A DNA stretch of 64,000 bases from Acidocella aminolytica 101 = DSM 11237 (GTDB lineage Bacteria; Pseudomonadota; Alphaproteobacteria; Acetobacterales; Acetobacteraceae): positions 20,960-84,959 of the forward strand of contig NZ_FQVJ01000015.1 of assembly GCF_900129125.1 (NCBI RefSeq). Reading direction: 5' to 3'. Numbering within the stretch: the stretch's first letter is position 1; the number at the start of each line of letters is the position of its first letter. The notes beneath the pieces are model-generated. The model was not told the DNA's origin and did no database searches. It saw only the letters and a list, made by a program, of their open reading frames with translations. Below, piece after piece: positions 36,158 to 44,999 of the stretch. Made by a program: the position numbers and the translations under genes.

Positions 36158-37170
36158 TCGCCGCTCATCACCTTTGCAAACCAGCCATTGATTCGGTCCT
36201 CTAGCTTTCCCCAGCTAACCGGGTTCAACTTCATGGTGTTCAGCGTGGCAAGGTCCGGCAGACCGGGCAGCGGGGCCGGGGCGCCTTCAGTGATCGGCCA
36301 GTAATAGCCATCCGCATCGCCCTTGGCTTGGCGCAGGGCCTGAATGTCCGGCTGCATGGCAAAGGCCATGAAGCGCGCGGCCTCCTGCTTGCGACGGGCG
36401 GACAGCCCGGCGGCCTCTACCATCACGTTCGGCAGGGTATAAGCCGGGCTGGGGATGGTAACATGATAGCCCGGATGATGCGCCGCATAGAACACAGCCG
36501 CTGAGGACTGTACGATGGCCAGGCTGATGGCCTGGGATTTCAGCGCCGCCAGCGTGGCGTCGTTTTTGGCGAACATATGCAGCCCGTTGGCCTTCAGCCC
36601 CAGAACATAGCTTTGCCCCTGCGGCCAGCCGCCCGCATTGTCGAGCATCCCGGCCAGCATCGGGTAGGTGGGACCGGAGATTGAGGGGTCGTTCATACCC
36701 ACCTGCCCCTTATATGCAGGTGTGAGCAGGTCGCTCCACGTCGTGGGCGGGTTGGCCAGCCGTGACGGGTCGGAGATGAACACCCCCGCCAGCGTCAACC
36801 CGGTGGGAATATAAGACCCGTCCGGGCTGACCAAGCTTTCACCCAGCTTGGTTAGTTTCGCCGGGGCCGGCAGGCCGTGCTCCAGCAGATGCGCCTGATC
36901 CAGTGAGGCAGCGGCGGTTGCGCCGTCAAACCAGGCCAGATCCCAGTCAGGATGCTGCCCCTGTGCCACAATCCGCGCCAGCAGGCTGCCGGTTGAAAGC
37001 CGGACCACATTCACCTTGACGCCGGTTTTTTTGGTAAAGGCGGCAGCCACGGCGGGGCCGTAATCCAGCCCGGTATAAAGCACTAGGCCAGGGGCAGCGC
37101 TTGGCCAAAGCAGCATGGCCCCCACCACCACGATAATCGCCGCAAAAATACCCGCGATAAGCTTACGCAT
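36154..37170 (-). CDS. Periplasmic substrate-binding protein, ferric-type ABC transporter
   Basis: A 338-residue periplasmic binding protein. The N-terminus MRKLIAGIFAAIIVVVGAMLLW is a signal peptide or uncleaved anchor. The body resembles the iron(III)/2-aminoethylphosphonate binding family: LVLYTGLDYGPAVAAAFTKKTGVKVNVV, and the later DPSISGPTYPMLAGML segment. Tyrosines in the family's metal site cannot be assigned with certainty. It lies 38 bases downstream of tonB on the same strand, linking the ABC transporter to the ExbB-ExbD-TonB genes. Confidence 0.83.
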   Translation of the reverse strand: MRKLIAGIFAAIIVVVGAMLLWPSAAPGLVLYTGLDYGPAVAAAFTKKTGVKVNVVRLSTGSLLARIVAQGQHPDWDLAWFDGATAAASLDQAHLLEHGLPAPAKLTKLGESLVSPDGSYIPTGLTLAGVFISDPSRLANPPTTWSDLLTPAYKGQVGMNDPSISGPTYPMLAGMLDNAGGWPQGQSYVLGLKANGLHMFAKNDATLAALKSQAISLAIVQSSAAVFYAAHHPGYHVTIPSPAYTLPNVMVEAAGLSARRKQEAARFMAFAMQPDIQALRQAKGDADGYYWPITEGAPAPLPGLPDLATLNTMKLNPVSWGKLEDRINGWFAKVMSGE

Positions 37171-37208
37171 ATTGAATGCTCTTCCTGTTCCTGGGTTATG
37201 CCCGGCGA

Positions 37209-37973
37209 TCAGTCGGCGTCGATGCTTGGGGCGGCCATTTCGAACACCACCGCCACGGTGACCTCATAACGCCGCCCCGCGAAGCCAGGCGGCGGCGGCG
37301 GATAATGGGCGATGCGTGCCGCCCGCATGGCGGCATGGTCCAGCATCGGGTACCCGCTGGAGCGCGCCAGCTTGATATCCGTGACTTGGCCGTTGAGGTA
37401 TACAAACGTCACTTCCGGTGTGCCCGCCTCATGTGCCATTTGTGCGGCGGCGGGGTAAACTTGGTTGGCGACGCCCTGTACCGCATTCCGCATTTCCAGC
37501 CGGAATTTATCCACCTGCCCCAGAGAGGGGGCGGGCGGCAGCGCCGGCGCTGGGGGGGTTAGCGGCTGCGGAGGTGCCGGTTTGTGCGGCGGCGGTGCGG
37601 GCCGGGGCGGCACAACATGGTGCACCACATGCTCGACCGGCCGGCGCGGCACCGGCGGCGGTGGTGGCTTTGGCAAAGACGGAGCGGGCACGGGCTTTGG
37701 CGGCGGTGGCGGCACCGGCGTAGGCGGTGGTGGCGGTGTGACCGGCTGCGGCGGTGGCGGCTTTGGTGCGGGCGGCGGCGGTTTGGGTGCCTGAGGGGCG
37801 GCCTGGATCGAGATTTTCACCACGGATTGTTTCAACGCCGGGGGCTTTTCGTGCTGGAAGGCGGGCAGCAGCATCCCGATGGCCACCAGTTCCAGCACGA
37901 GACTAGCGCCAACGGCCAGCATGAAACGGCTTTTATTTTGCGCTGGGTTGTCCCAGCTTCCGGCGAGGCTCAT
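37209..37973 (-). CDS. tonB: TonB energy-transducing protein
   Basis: A 254-residue TonB protein. A single N-terminal transmembrane helix (FMLAVGASLVLELVAIGMLL) is followed by a long proline-rich periplasmic spacer (about 50-150, many PPP and KP repeats) and a C-terminal TonB domain with GTPEVTFVYLNGQVTDIKLARSSGYPMLD and AALRA-like helix (DHAAMRAARIAHYPPPPPG). It transmits the proton-motive force from ExbBD to outer-membrane receptors such as the one encoded at 39201-41579. It lies 12 bases after exbD. Confidence 0.92.
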   Translation of the reverse strand: MSLAGSWDNPAQNKSRFMLAVGASLVLELVAIGMLLPAFQHEKPPALKQSVVKISIQAAPQAPKPPPPAPKPPPPQPVTPPPPPTPVPPPPPKPVPAPSLPKPPPPPVPRRPVEHVVHHVVPPRPAPPPHKPAPPQPLTPPAPALPPAPSLGQVDKFRLEMRNAVQGVANQVYPAAAQMAHEAGTPEVTFVYLNGQVTDIKLARSSGYPMLDHAAMRAARIAHYPPPPPGFAGRRYEVTVAVVFEMAAPSIDAD

Positions 37974-37985
37974 CGCATCTGTCCG

Positions 37986-38390
37986 TTACTGGCTGGCCGC
38001 GCTGGGTTGCGCAGCAATGCCGATATTGGTCACACCGGCCTTCTTCGCCGCGTCGATCACGGTCATGAAATGTTGAAACGCGGTGGCCTTGTCAGCGGCG
38101 ATGGTTACATCGGTCTTGTCCGGCGCGCCGTCATTGGCAAACAGAGACGTCAGCGCATCCGGCGTCATCACCTTACCCTTCACTTTGATGGTGCCATCAG
38201 GCAGCACGTTGACCAGAAATTTTGGGTGCGGCAGTTGCGCCGCCTGAGACGCGTTGGGAAGCTGCATGGTCACCCCCGCGTCGGGGATCATCCGCATCGT
38301 GAGGATAATGAAAAACACAAGCAAAAACAGCATCACGTCGATCATCGGAATGATTTCGATGCGCGCCTTGCGGCGTTCAAAATAACGCAT
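37986..38390 (-). CDS. exbD: Biopolymer transport protein ExbD
   Basis: ExbD (134 aa) has a short cytoplasmic N-terminus, one membrane helix with the essential aspartate (EIIPMIDVMLFLLVFFII, D18), and a periplasmic domain ending in a QPSAASQ tail. It forms the proton channel complex with ExbB that energises TonB. It lies 12 bases after exbB and 12 before tonB. Confidence 0.93.
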   Translation of the reverse strand: MRYFERRKARIEIIPMIDVMLFLLVFFIILTMRMIPDAGVTMQLPNASQAAQLPHPKFLVNVLPDGTIKVKGKVMTPDALTSLFANDGAPDKTDVTIAADKATAFQHFMTVIDAAKKAGVTNIGIAAQPSAASQ

Positions 38391-38402
38391 GATCTGTCGG
38401 GC

Positions 38403-39080
38403 TCAGGCGGTGGCGAGCTTGGCGGAAACCGGCGCGGCGCCGGTCTTCGTGGCGGGCACCACGGGAGCGCCATCGGTACGGTTGACGATCATGGTCTTCA
38501 GCGATTCCAACTGATGCACAATCAGACGCACCTGATTGGATAGCGCGTTGAACCCAGCCAGGCCCAGCATGGCAATGAACAAACCAAACGCCGTGGCCAC
38601 TAGCGCATCCGCCACGCCGCCCGTCACTTCAGACGGCGCATGGCCCGGAGTCGCCAAAATGCTGAACGCGTGGAACATGCCGATAATGGTACCAAACAGC
38701 CCCATCAGCGGCGCCAGCGTAATTACTGTGTCCAGCAGCCAAAGGCGGCGGTCCAGGGCGGGCGCAATCAGCATTACGGTTTCTTCGAGGCGGTTGGCCA
38801 TGGTTTCTGAATTTACCATGCCCTGATGCCGCATGGCGGTATCTAGCAGCCCGGCCTCGGGCAGGTTTTTCGCCAGCTTGGCCAAAGCGATGAATTCACC
38901 CTGGCGCAGCGTGGCCATTTCAGATGTCGCCTGGATGATGGAGTGCCCGCGCAGAATCGTGCGGCGCAGGGTCCAGAAACGATCGATGATGACAGCCAGA
39001 GCGAGGAGCAACAAAACAGCCATGACATAAAGAATGCCATCGGAATAATTGGCTAGGTAGACGATATATTTGACGGACAC
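38403..39080 (-). CDS. exbB: Biopolymer transport protein ExbB (MotA/TolQ/ExbB family)
   Basis: ExbB (225 aa) has three membrane segments: an N-terminal helix (ILYVMAVLLLLALAVIIDRFW), and a pair in the conserved MotA/TolQ/ExbB domain (LLDTVITLAPLMGLFGTIIGMFHAF and GGVADALVATAFGLFIAMLGLAGFN). It is the scaffold of the proton-driven TonB motor. First gene of the exbB-exbD-tonB unit, and separated from the TonB-dependent receptor gene upstream by a strong terminator. Confidence 0.93.
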   Translation of the reverse strand: MSVKYIVYLANYSDGILYVMAVLLLLALAVIIDRFWTLRRTILRGHSIIQATSEMATLRQGEFIALAKLAKNLPEAGLLDTAMRHQGMVNSETMANRLEETVMLIAPALDRRLWLLDTVITLAPLMGLFGTIIGMFHAFSILATPGHAPSEVTGGVADALVATAFGLFIAMLGLAGFNALSNQVRLIVHQLESLKTMIVNRTDGAPVVPATKTGAAPVSAKLATA

Positions 39081-39143
39081 GTTACATACTCCTCGTTTGC
39101 GCCGCGTTACACCAAAGTCCGTGCGATGAAGTGTGACAAATTC

Positions 39144-39186
39144 GAGTCAAAAACAAAGGAAGGTCCGCCCGCACGGCGGTCCTTCC
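39144..39186 (-). terminator. Rho-independent terminator after the TonB-dependent receptor gene
   Basis: On the minus strand, GGAAGGACCGCC and GGCGGACCTTCC form a 12-base stem with one mismatch and a 5-base loop, followed by TTTGTTTTTG. It starts 15 bases after the receptor stop and precedes exbB, so the receptor probably forms its own transcript. Confidence 0.85.
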
Positions 39187-39200
39187 AGGTCATGCAAATG

Positions 39201-41579
39201 TCAGGAACCAAATCCGATAGGCACGCTCACTGATGCAAATGCCGCGAAGCCGGTCAGGCGGTAGTAAAGCAAGTCGCCAGCATTATTGGTGCCGTTATCA
39301 AAGATGATCTGCTTCTGGTTGGTCACGTTGTTCAGGTTCAGCTTAACCTTGATCGGCTCCTTGTTGGGATTGTCATGGTTGAAGGTGTAAGCCAGCGTGA
39401 TGTTCACAACATTATACGGGTCGTACCAACCGCCGGGCGAGGTACCGGAAGCCGCGCTACCTTCTTTCTGCCCGTTTGCGATGTTCACGCCATTATTGCC
39501 GCTATACTGCCCGCCGGTCCACTGATCGAGAACCGCGGCGTAGATGCCGTTATGATTGTAAATCGCACCCAGATTGGCGGTGCCTTGCGGCGCGTTGGTG
39601 ATCTTGATGTTGGTAGAGGTCTGGAAGGCTTGGTTGTAGCCAGCATTCCCGAACAGCGTCACGCCGTTATTGAACGTATAAGCCAGTTCACCCTCAATAC
39701 CGCGATAAATCACGCCCCCGTTATTATAATAGATGGTCTCTTTTGTATTATTAACAGTAACCTTTTTGTGGTCGATATAGTTCTGGAAGTGAATATTGTA
39801 GATGTCACCGCCAACGGACCAATGACGGGTCTGGTAGGCAAAGCCGGTCTGGAAGTTGATCGTGCTTTCCGGCTGCACGCTCTCGCTGTTCAGCGCGGTG
39901 GTGTAGAAAGTATTGAGGTTCGGCGCCAGGAACCCTTCAGCCGCCTGGAAATATGCGGAGAGATTCGGCGTGAACGCGTATTTGGCGTCGAAGGACGGCA
40001 GCAGCTTCTGGTAGTTTTTGGTGTACCCAGTAGCCGTCTCGGTCTTCTGGTTCACTGGCGCATCCATGGCGCGGCGGAAATAAGCCCACTTCAAGCCGCC
40101 GGACAACGTCAGCTTGCGGGTCACATGCCAATCTACCTGGCCGTAAGGCTGGAAGGTGTACAGCTGGTTATACTGCAGACGGTCGATGGCGCCGTTATTA
40201 TTGGTCGGGGTGACTTGGCCGCCATTCGCATCCAGCGGGTCATAATTCGGAACATTGCCGTTGGTGAGCGAAACTTCAGCCTGCTGGCGGGTGTTCACCT
40301 GATGGTCGAACCAGAACCCTGTCTTCAGGTCACCCCAGTTGAAATCTTTTTGCAAACGCTGAATGGTGCCGACGGAGCGGTAATCCATCATCATCGTCTG
40401 GCCTGGAATACCCGGCACTGCCGTACCGCCCGGCGTTAGCACCACCTCATTCGGGACCGCGCCGGAGGCCACGGCCTGCGTCACGCCATCGGCGGTGGTG
40501 TCGTTCGGGTCGTCACCATTCATGCCATGGTGATAATAGCCGTAGGTGTAGATCTTGCCGTCATACAGGAAGCCGTCGCCAAGAGCAGATTGCAGATCGG
40601 CATATTCCATATCGGTGGTGATATGGTCATTATTATAGCGCCAGTAAGCCTGTGAATTCGGGTCGCTGCTGTAAGCATAGTTCCAGCCCAGCGCTGACAT
40701 TTGCGAAAGCGTCGCGCCCATCGGCTGGTTCTGATAAAGCTGGTTATAGTCGGACATCAAGGTCAGCGTGGTGCTGGTGCTCAGCGGAATCACCACCTTG
40801 CCAAAAAAGTTCGTGCGCTGCTGGGTTGCATTTGTCAACGCGCCGTCGCTCTGCATGTGCTCCACCATGAACACGCCGGATGCACCGTTCAGAGCCGGGA
40901 TCGCGCCGGTATCTACACGGATGCTGTTGTCCGAAGTGTTATAGCTGCCATAGGAGCTGTTGATGGTCAGCTTGCGCTGCGGCGAGGGGTTGATCGTCCG
41001 CAGGGAGATTGTGCCGCCGAAAGTCGCATCGCCCACCGTTTCCGCCTGGCCCGGACCACGGTCAACAATAGTCTGCCCGATCATGGAGCTGGCGAAGAAG
41101 GAGGTGGAGTGGTGTGTAAAGTCGTTAGAGTCACCAAAGGGAATACCATCGAAGGTGACGTTGTACTGGCCATCCTGGAAACCACGGATAGTGGGGCCCG
41201 TCGTTTCCGAAAGGCCCGGGCCGTTCGGGTTGATGTTGCTGACAGACGGCGTCAGGCGCGCGGCATCCGCGTAGCTGGACGTACCGGTGAGCAGGTTATC
41301 GACCGTATGCTTCGACACAACCGAGGTCGGCTGGCCTGAATGCAGTGGCGTCGTGGAGGGTGCCTCATACGGTGCCGTACCAGGTGTGTTGATCAGATTG
41401 GTGGGATTATTGGTGCCCGTGGCCAGAACCGAACCAAGATCAAGATTGACCGGCGTGCTGGCGCTTTGCGCCAACGCGGCCGGTGCAATCATGAATCCGG
41501 CGAGCCCGACATACAGACTGCGCATGGAACACATGCCGCGCAGCGCTGTTCGCGCGCGGAATCCCCAGAGACCAGACAT
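39201..41579 (-). CDS. TonB-dependent outer-membrane receptor
   Basis: A 792-residue TonB-dependent receptor. The start at 41579 (MSGLWGFRARTALRG) is supported by an AGGAAGG ribosome-binding site; a signal peptide ends at APAALAQ. The plug domain (about 60-200) includes TIRGFQDGQYNVTFDGIPFGD and the IVDRGPGQAETVGDATFGGTISL segment, and the rest is a beta-barrel ending in aromatic-rich strands (SVPIGFGS at the C-terminus, without the usual terminal Phe). Next to exbBD-tonB and ferric-type ABC genes, so a ferric siderophore or similar iron complex is the likely ligand. Confidence 0.88.
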   Translation of the reverse strand: MSGLWGFRARTALRGMCSMRSLYVGLAGFMIAPAALAQSASTPVNLDLGSVLATGTNNPTNLINTPGTAPYEAPSTTPLHSGQPTSVVSKHTVDNLLTGTSSYADAARLTPSVSNINPNGPGLSETTGPTIRGFQDGQYNVTFDGIPFGDSNDFTHHSTSFFASSMIGQTIVDRGPGQAETVGDATFGGTISLRTINPSPQRKLTINSSYGSYNTSDNSIRVDTGAIPALNGASGVFMVEHMQSDGALTNATQQRTNFFGKVVIPLSTSTTLTLMSDYNQLYQNQPMGATLSQMSALGWNYAYSSDPNSQAYWRYNNDHITTDMEYADLQSALGDGFLYDGKIYTYGYYHHGMNGDDPNDTTADGVTQAVASGAVPNEVVLTPGGTAVPGIPGQTMMMDYRSVGTIQRLQKDFNWGDLKTGFWFDHQVNTRQQAEVSLTNGNVPNYDPLDANGGQVTPTNNNGAIDRLQYNQLYTFQPYGQVDWHVTRKLTLSGGLKWAYFRRAMDAPVNQKTETATGYTKNYQKLLPSFDAKYAFTPNLSAYFQAAEGFLAPNLNTFYTTALNSESVQPESTINFQTGFAYQTRHWSVGGDIYNIHFQNYIDHKKVTVNNTKETIYYNNGGVIYRGIEGELAYTFNNGVTLFGNAGYNQAFQTSTNIKITNAPQGTANLGAIYNHNGIYAAVLDQWTGGQYSGNNGVNIANGQKEGSAASGTSPGGWYDPYNVVNITLAYTFNHDNPNKEPIKVKLNLNNVTNQKQIIFDNGTNNAGDLLYYRLTGFAAFASVSVPIGFGS

Positions 41580-41696
41580 GGTAAGTACCTTCCTGTTGAT
41601 TTGTGTAGCGGGTACTACCAAAAAACTTTTCCGGTCTGTTTTACTACTTCGTGATTATTTTATGACAGAACCGCGACATTCACGGCGCGGAAAATT

Positions 41697-42500
41697 TTAT
41701 TTGGCACGGCTTTCCAGCCGGTCTGCGCGAAGCCTTTCACGCTTGTCCGTGAGGCGGAAAATCGCAACGTACACCGCCGCGAAAGCTCCCAGGCAATTCC
41801 CGCCAACAATCAAAAACATCAGCAGAATCTGATATTTTGCGGCGGCGATCGGGTCCATGCCCGCGAGCAACTGGCCGGTCATGATACCGGGCAGCGTGAT
41901 AATCCCTGCCGCGCTCATTACATTAATTGTCGGGATCAAAGCCATGCGGATAGACCGCACCGCCGCCCCCTGTAACGCGACATACCGGCCTTCACCCAGC
42001 GCCAGCCGCGCCTCGATGGAAGCACGCTCCCGCCGCACCATGCCGAAAAAACTATTCAGCGATAGGCTCACCGCATTCATTACATTACCCAGCAGAATGC
42101 CGGCCAAAGGCAGGGCCTCACGCGCATCGTACCAGGGCGATGGCCGCAGCGCGGTTGTCAAAGCCAGCACGGTGACAATTAGCGTGGAAGGCACAATCGC
42201 ACTGCCTGCCGTCAATAGTTGCCATGCGCGCGGCAAGCGATATTCCTGCCGAGCCCCCACCTCATAGCTGGCGGCGGCGGCCATGGCGGCGGCCGCCAGT
42301 AGTGTCAGCCAGACATTTGAGCTTTCAAAAATTAGCCGCAGCACAAAGCCAACCAGCAAAAGCTGCACCACCATCCGCACCGCCGCGATCAGCAGCGCCC
42401 GGTGCACCTGGAGCGACAATATCAAAGACAAAGCCGCGCAGAGTAAAATCAGCGACGAGGTAATACCAAGGCTGGCGGGCGACAAATTCACAGGATTCAT
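41697..42500 (-). CDS. fetB: FetB/YbbM-type ABC permease (UPF0014)
   Basis: A 267-residue membrane protein of the UPF0014 family, the permease of the E. coli FetAB iron exporter. Several hydrophobic segments and the conserved GNVMNAVSLSLNSFFGMVRRERASIEARLALG motif region (about 145-180) are seen, followed by LPGIMTGQLLAGMDPIAAAKYQ. Its start overlaps the ATPase gene stop as ATGA. FetAB exports iron and protects from oxidative stress in E. coli; other members may move different metals. Confidence 0.87.
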   Translation of the reverse strand: MNPVNLSPASLGITSSLILLCAALSLILSLQVHRALLIAAVRMVVQLLLVGFVLRLIFESSNVWLTLLAAAAMAAAASYEVGARQEYRLPRAWQLLTAGSAIVPSTLIVTVLALTTALRPSPWYDAREALPLAGILLGNVMNAVSLSLNSFFGMVRRERASIEARLALGEGRYVALQGAAVRSIRMALIPTINVMSAAGIITLPGIMTGQLLAGMDPIAAAKYQILLMFLIVGGNCLGAFAAVYVAIFRLTDKRERLRADRLESRAK

Positions 42501-43096
42501 ACGATGATCTCCGCCAGACAGCCGGATGTCATCACATACCGCCGATGCGCAATCCGTCGCGCCTGCGCTTCGTTATGCGTGACCACTACCAGCCCCATTC
42601 CGGTCGTGGTCAACTGCGCCAGCAGCGCTTCCATGCGTAGAGTCGAAGCCTCATCCAGCGCGGAGGAGGGCTCATCCAGCAACAAAACCCGGGGCTCGCG
42701 GATCACGGCGCGAATTAGCGCCATGCGCTGCCGTTCCCCGGTGGAAAGCTGACTCACTGGTGCATCCAGCAGTTTTTCCTGCAGGCCAAGTCGCGGCAGT
42801 AGCGCTAAGGCGGCCTCGGCCGGGCGCATATGCGGGCGGACTTGTTCCGCCCACCAACCCGGTTCCGCCGGATTATAAATCACCTGCCGGCGCCAATGCG
42901 GCGCGGGCATGGACGCGCGTGAGACGCCGTGTAGTGAAACATCGCCGTGGTTTTCATCAAGATCCGCGACCATCCGCAGCAGCAGACTTTTCCCGATCCC
43001 GGATGCGCCTGAAATCACAACACATTCACCCGCCGCGAGGGTGAAATGGTACGGTCCGCCCGGCAACCCCGTCAGACCCGAAACATCAAGCAGCAT
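42497..43096 (-). CDS. fetA: FetA/YbbL-type ABC ATPase
   Basis: A 199-residue stand-alone ABC ATPase with Walker A SGASGIGKSLLLR, signature LSTGERQRMALIR and Walker B VLLLDEPSSALDE. It is short, as is typical of FetA/YbbL. The overlap with fetB (ATGA) identifies it as the ATPase of the putative iron exporter. Together with the receptor and ABC importer downstream it makes a continuous minus-strand iron region. Confidence 0.87.
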   Translation of the reverse strand: MLLDVSGLTGLPGGPYHFTLAAGECVVISGASGIGKSLLLRMVADLDENHGDVSLHGVSRASMPAPHWRRQVIYNPAEPGWWAEQVRPHMRPAEAALALLPRLGLQEKLLDAPVSQLSTGERQRMALIRAVIREPRVLLLDEPSSALDEASTLRMEALLAQLTTTGMGLVVVTHNEAQARRIAHRRYVMTSGCLAEIIV

Positions 43097-43208
43097 GAAC
43101 TATCATCCCCGGCGCTGCAGCCAGTTGCCAGCGTTGCCGCCGAAACTTCATGCACTTAATGGTGGCGCCTCTATTGTTGTAAGGAAACGGAAAAGTGTAT
43201 AACATTTT

Positions 43209-43222
43209 GTAGCAACTGCTAC
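43209..43222. promoter_or_regulatory. Perfect inverted repeat upstream of the RpiR-family gene
   Basis: GTAGCA and TGCTAC flank a 2-base spacer to give a perfect 14-base dyad, in an AT-rich stretch 45 bases upstream of the RpiR regulator start. It may be an autoregulatory operator. The regulator is unproven. Confidence 0.35.
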
Positions 43223-43266
43223 CTAAACAAGAGAGCGCCCGCAAGCACTACAGAATTGACGATTTC

Positions 43267-44169
43267 ATGAAATCCCCAAAGAAGACCGGCAAATCCGCCG
43301 CTCCCAGCAAAGACACTCCGGTCCCAGAAGACCGTTTGGCGGCACAACTGCTCGCCCAGGAGGCCGGTATGCCGCCCACCATGCTGCGGGTCGCGCATTA
43401 CCTCAACCGCAACCGCGTGGCGTTGCTGGCCCATTCCGCCGCGGAGCTCGCGGCCATGATTGGTACGTCTGATGCCACGGTCATCCGCACCGTTCAGGCG
43501 CTTGGTTTTCAGGGCCTGGCAGATTTGCGGCAATCCATCGCCTCGGGCATAGGCAAATCCTCCGCGCCCTTGCATCACATGCGCCAGACCCTGGACGATA
43601 TTGGCGGCAAGGGCTCCACCGCCGCGGATGTCGTGATCGATACGCACGTGGAATCCCTGGCCACAATGCAGGAACCGCGCGCGCGTGAGCAGATTCACAA
43701 AGCTGTCGCGCTACTGCAAGGGGCGGGACGCATTGTCATTTATGCGGCTGGTCCCTCCCGCCCGCTGGCGGAGTATCTTCGTTTATTAATGGGCCGCCAC
43801 GGCCAGCCCGCCAAAGTCATCGGCCAGGGTGGGCTAGGGCTGGCGGATGAACTGCTGGATCTGTCCGAGCAAGATCGCCTGCTGATTCTCTCTTACGGCA
43901 AGCCTTATAAAGAAGTGCTGCTCGTCGCCTCAGAGGCCGCGATTGCCGGGGTGCCCATAGTGTTGGTCACGGACTCCCCCAACAGCAAGCTGGCCCGCAC
44001 CTCCAACGCCATCATTGCCGCCCGGCGCGGCCGCACGGAGCGTATCGCCTTGCACGGCACCACGCTGATCGCCCTGGAAGCCCTGGTCATGGGGCTGGCC
44101 GTCTCGAACCAAAGCCGTACCATCCGCACCCTTTCCCGTCTTGGAGCCTTGCGGAACGTGTTGGGCTAA
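43267..44169 (+). CDS. MurR/RpiR-family transcriptional regulator
   Basis: A 300-residue regulator with an N-terminal RpiR-type HTH domain (about 35-105, RNRVALLAHSAAELAAMIGTSDATVIRTVQALGF read as the HTH region) and a C-terminal SIS domain (about 140-265, GRIVIYAAGPSRPLAEYL and LSYGKPYKEVLLVASEA) that would bind a phosphosugar. No sugar gene is beside it: it is flanked by fetA (divergent) and cobV (convergent), so its target is not evident. Confidence 0.87.
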   Translation: MKSPKKTGKSAAPSKDTPVPEDRLAAQLLAQEAGMPPTMLRVAHYLNRNRVALLAHSAAELAAMIGTSDATVIRTVQALGFQGLADLRQSIASGIGKSSAPLHHMRQTLDDIGGKGSTAADVVIDTHVESLATMQEPRAREQIHKAVALLQGAGRIVIYAAGPSRPLAEYLRLLMGRHGQPAKVIGQGGLGLADELLDLSEQDRLLILSYGKPYKEVLLVASEAAIAGVPIVLVTDSPNSKLARTSNAIIAARRGRTERIALHGTTLIALEALVMGLAVSNQSRTIRTLSRLGALRNVLG

Positions 44170-44243
44170 CCGCGCCCGTATCATACCGGCTCCATCCTCA
44201 ATGCTCTCGCGACGTTGAAAAACTTTCTATCCCAGGCAGGAGT

Positions 44244-44999
44244 TTAAATCAGCCTGGAAGGACCATGCGCGGCCAGAACGCAAAGCCCCGCCACTTCACA
44301 CAGACTTTGCGCACCGCCCAGAACATCGCCGGTAAACCCGCCAATCTGCCGTTTGGCCAACCAGCCAACCGCCAGCGTCACCCCGGCCATTATGGCCAGC
44401 AGCCTGCTATGCCCCAGCCCCATCGCCATCAATCCGGCCAAAACCACCCCCATTGTCACGGGCCCGGCCCGGACGTGCACACCCGCTGCCTGGCCCAGCC
44501 CATCCACCCTGGCCGGTGGCAAGGCTAGCATCAGCACGGGCAAAAAGGCCCGGCTCACCGCCCCCACAACTGCCAGCCGCAGCACCATGCCGGGCGCGGG
44601 CAGGGCGGCCAGGCACGCAGCCCGCGCGCCCAGCACCAGCACCAGCACCACCACGCCATAGCTGCCAATCCGGCTGTCGCGCATAATCTCTAGCTTGCGC
44701 GCCTTGCCTTGCCCGCCGCCAAATCCGTCAGCCATGTCCGCCAGGCCGTCTTCATGCATAGCCCCGGTCAGCAACATACTGGCGCCCATGGCCGCCAGCC
44801 CCGCCACCAGCGGCGGCAGCTCGGCCCAGGCCGCCAGTTGGAACGCCAGCCCCGCCAGCGCGCCCATCACCGCCCCCGCCACGGGGTAAGCCCAGACGCA
44901 GGCGCCCAGAGGCGGCGCAGTCTCCATCCGCCCTATCGGCAAGCGGCTCAGCAGCATAAAAGCGAGCCGCATCTCATCCACGCGGCGGCGCAGGCTCAT
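44244..44999 (-). CDS. cobV: Adenosylcobinamide-GDP ribazoletransferase (cobalamin synthase)
   Basis: This 251-residue integral membrane enzyme (CobV in Pseudomonas naming, CobS in Salmonella) joins adenosylcobinamide-GDP with alpha-ribazole(-phosphate) to finish the nucleotide loop. The family motifs LTGAMHEDGLADMADGFGGG (about 80-100) and MRDSRIGSYGVVVLVLVLG (about 108-126) are clear. Several hydrophobic helices follow. The start overlaps the upstream gene's stop as ATGA. A weak hairpin spans its stop. Confidence 0.95.
   Translation of the reverse strand: MSLRRRVDEMRLAFMLLSRLPIGRMETAPPLGACVWAYPVAGAVMGALAGLAFQLAAWAELPPLVAGLAAMGASMLLTGAMHEDGLADMADGFGGGQGKARKLEIMRDSRIGSYGVVVLVLVLGARAACLAALPAPGMVLRLAVVGAVSRAFLPVLMLALPPARVDGLGQAAGVHVRAGPVTMGVVLAGLMAMGLGHSRLLAIMAGVTLAVGWLAKRQIGGFTGDVLGGAQSLCEVAGLCVLAAHGPSRLI

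Noticed and set aside
37500..37800. Repetitive GGCGGTGGC-like sequence, possible tandem repeat or CRISPR-like array
   Set aside because: It is the coding sequence of the proline-rich spacer of TonB; units are irregular and without spacers. No CRISPR array was seen in the window.
44232..44257. CCAGGC/GCCTGG hairpin at the cobV stop as a terminator
   Set aside because: Only 6 bp with a 14-base loop and the T-tract is displaced; not convincing.
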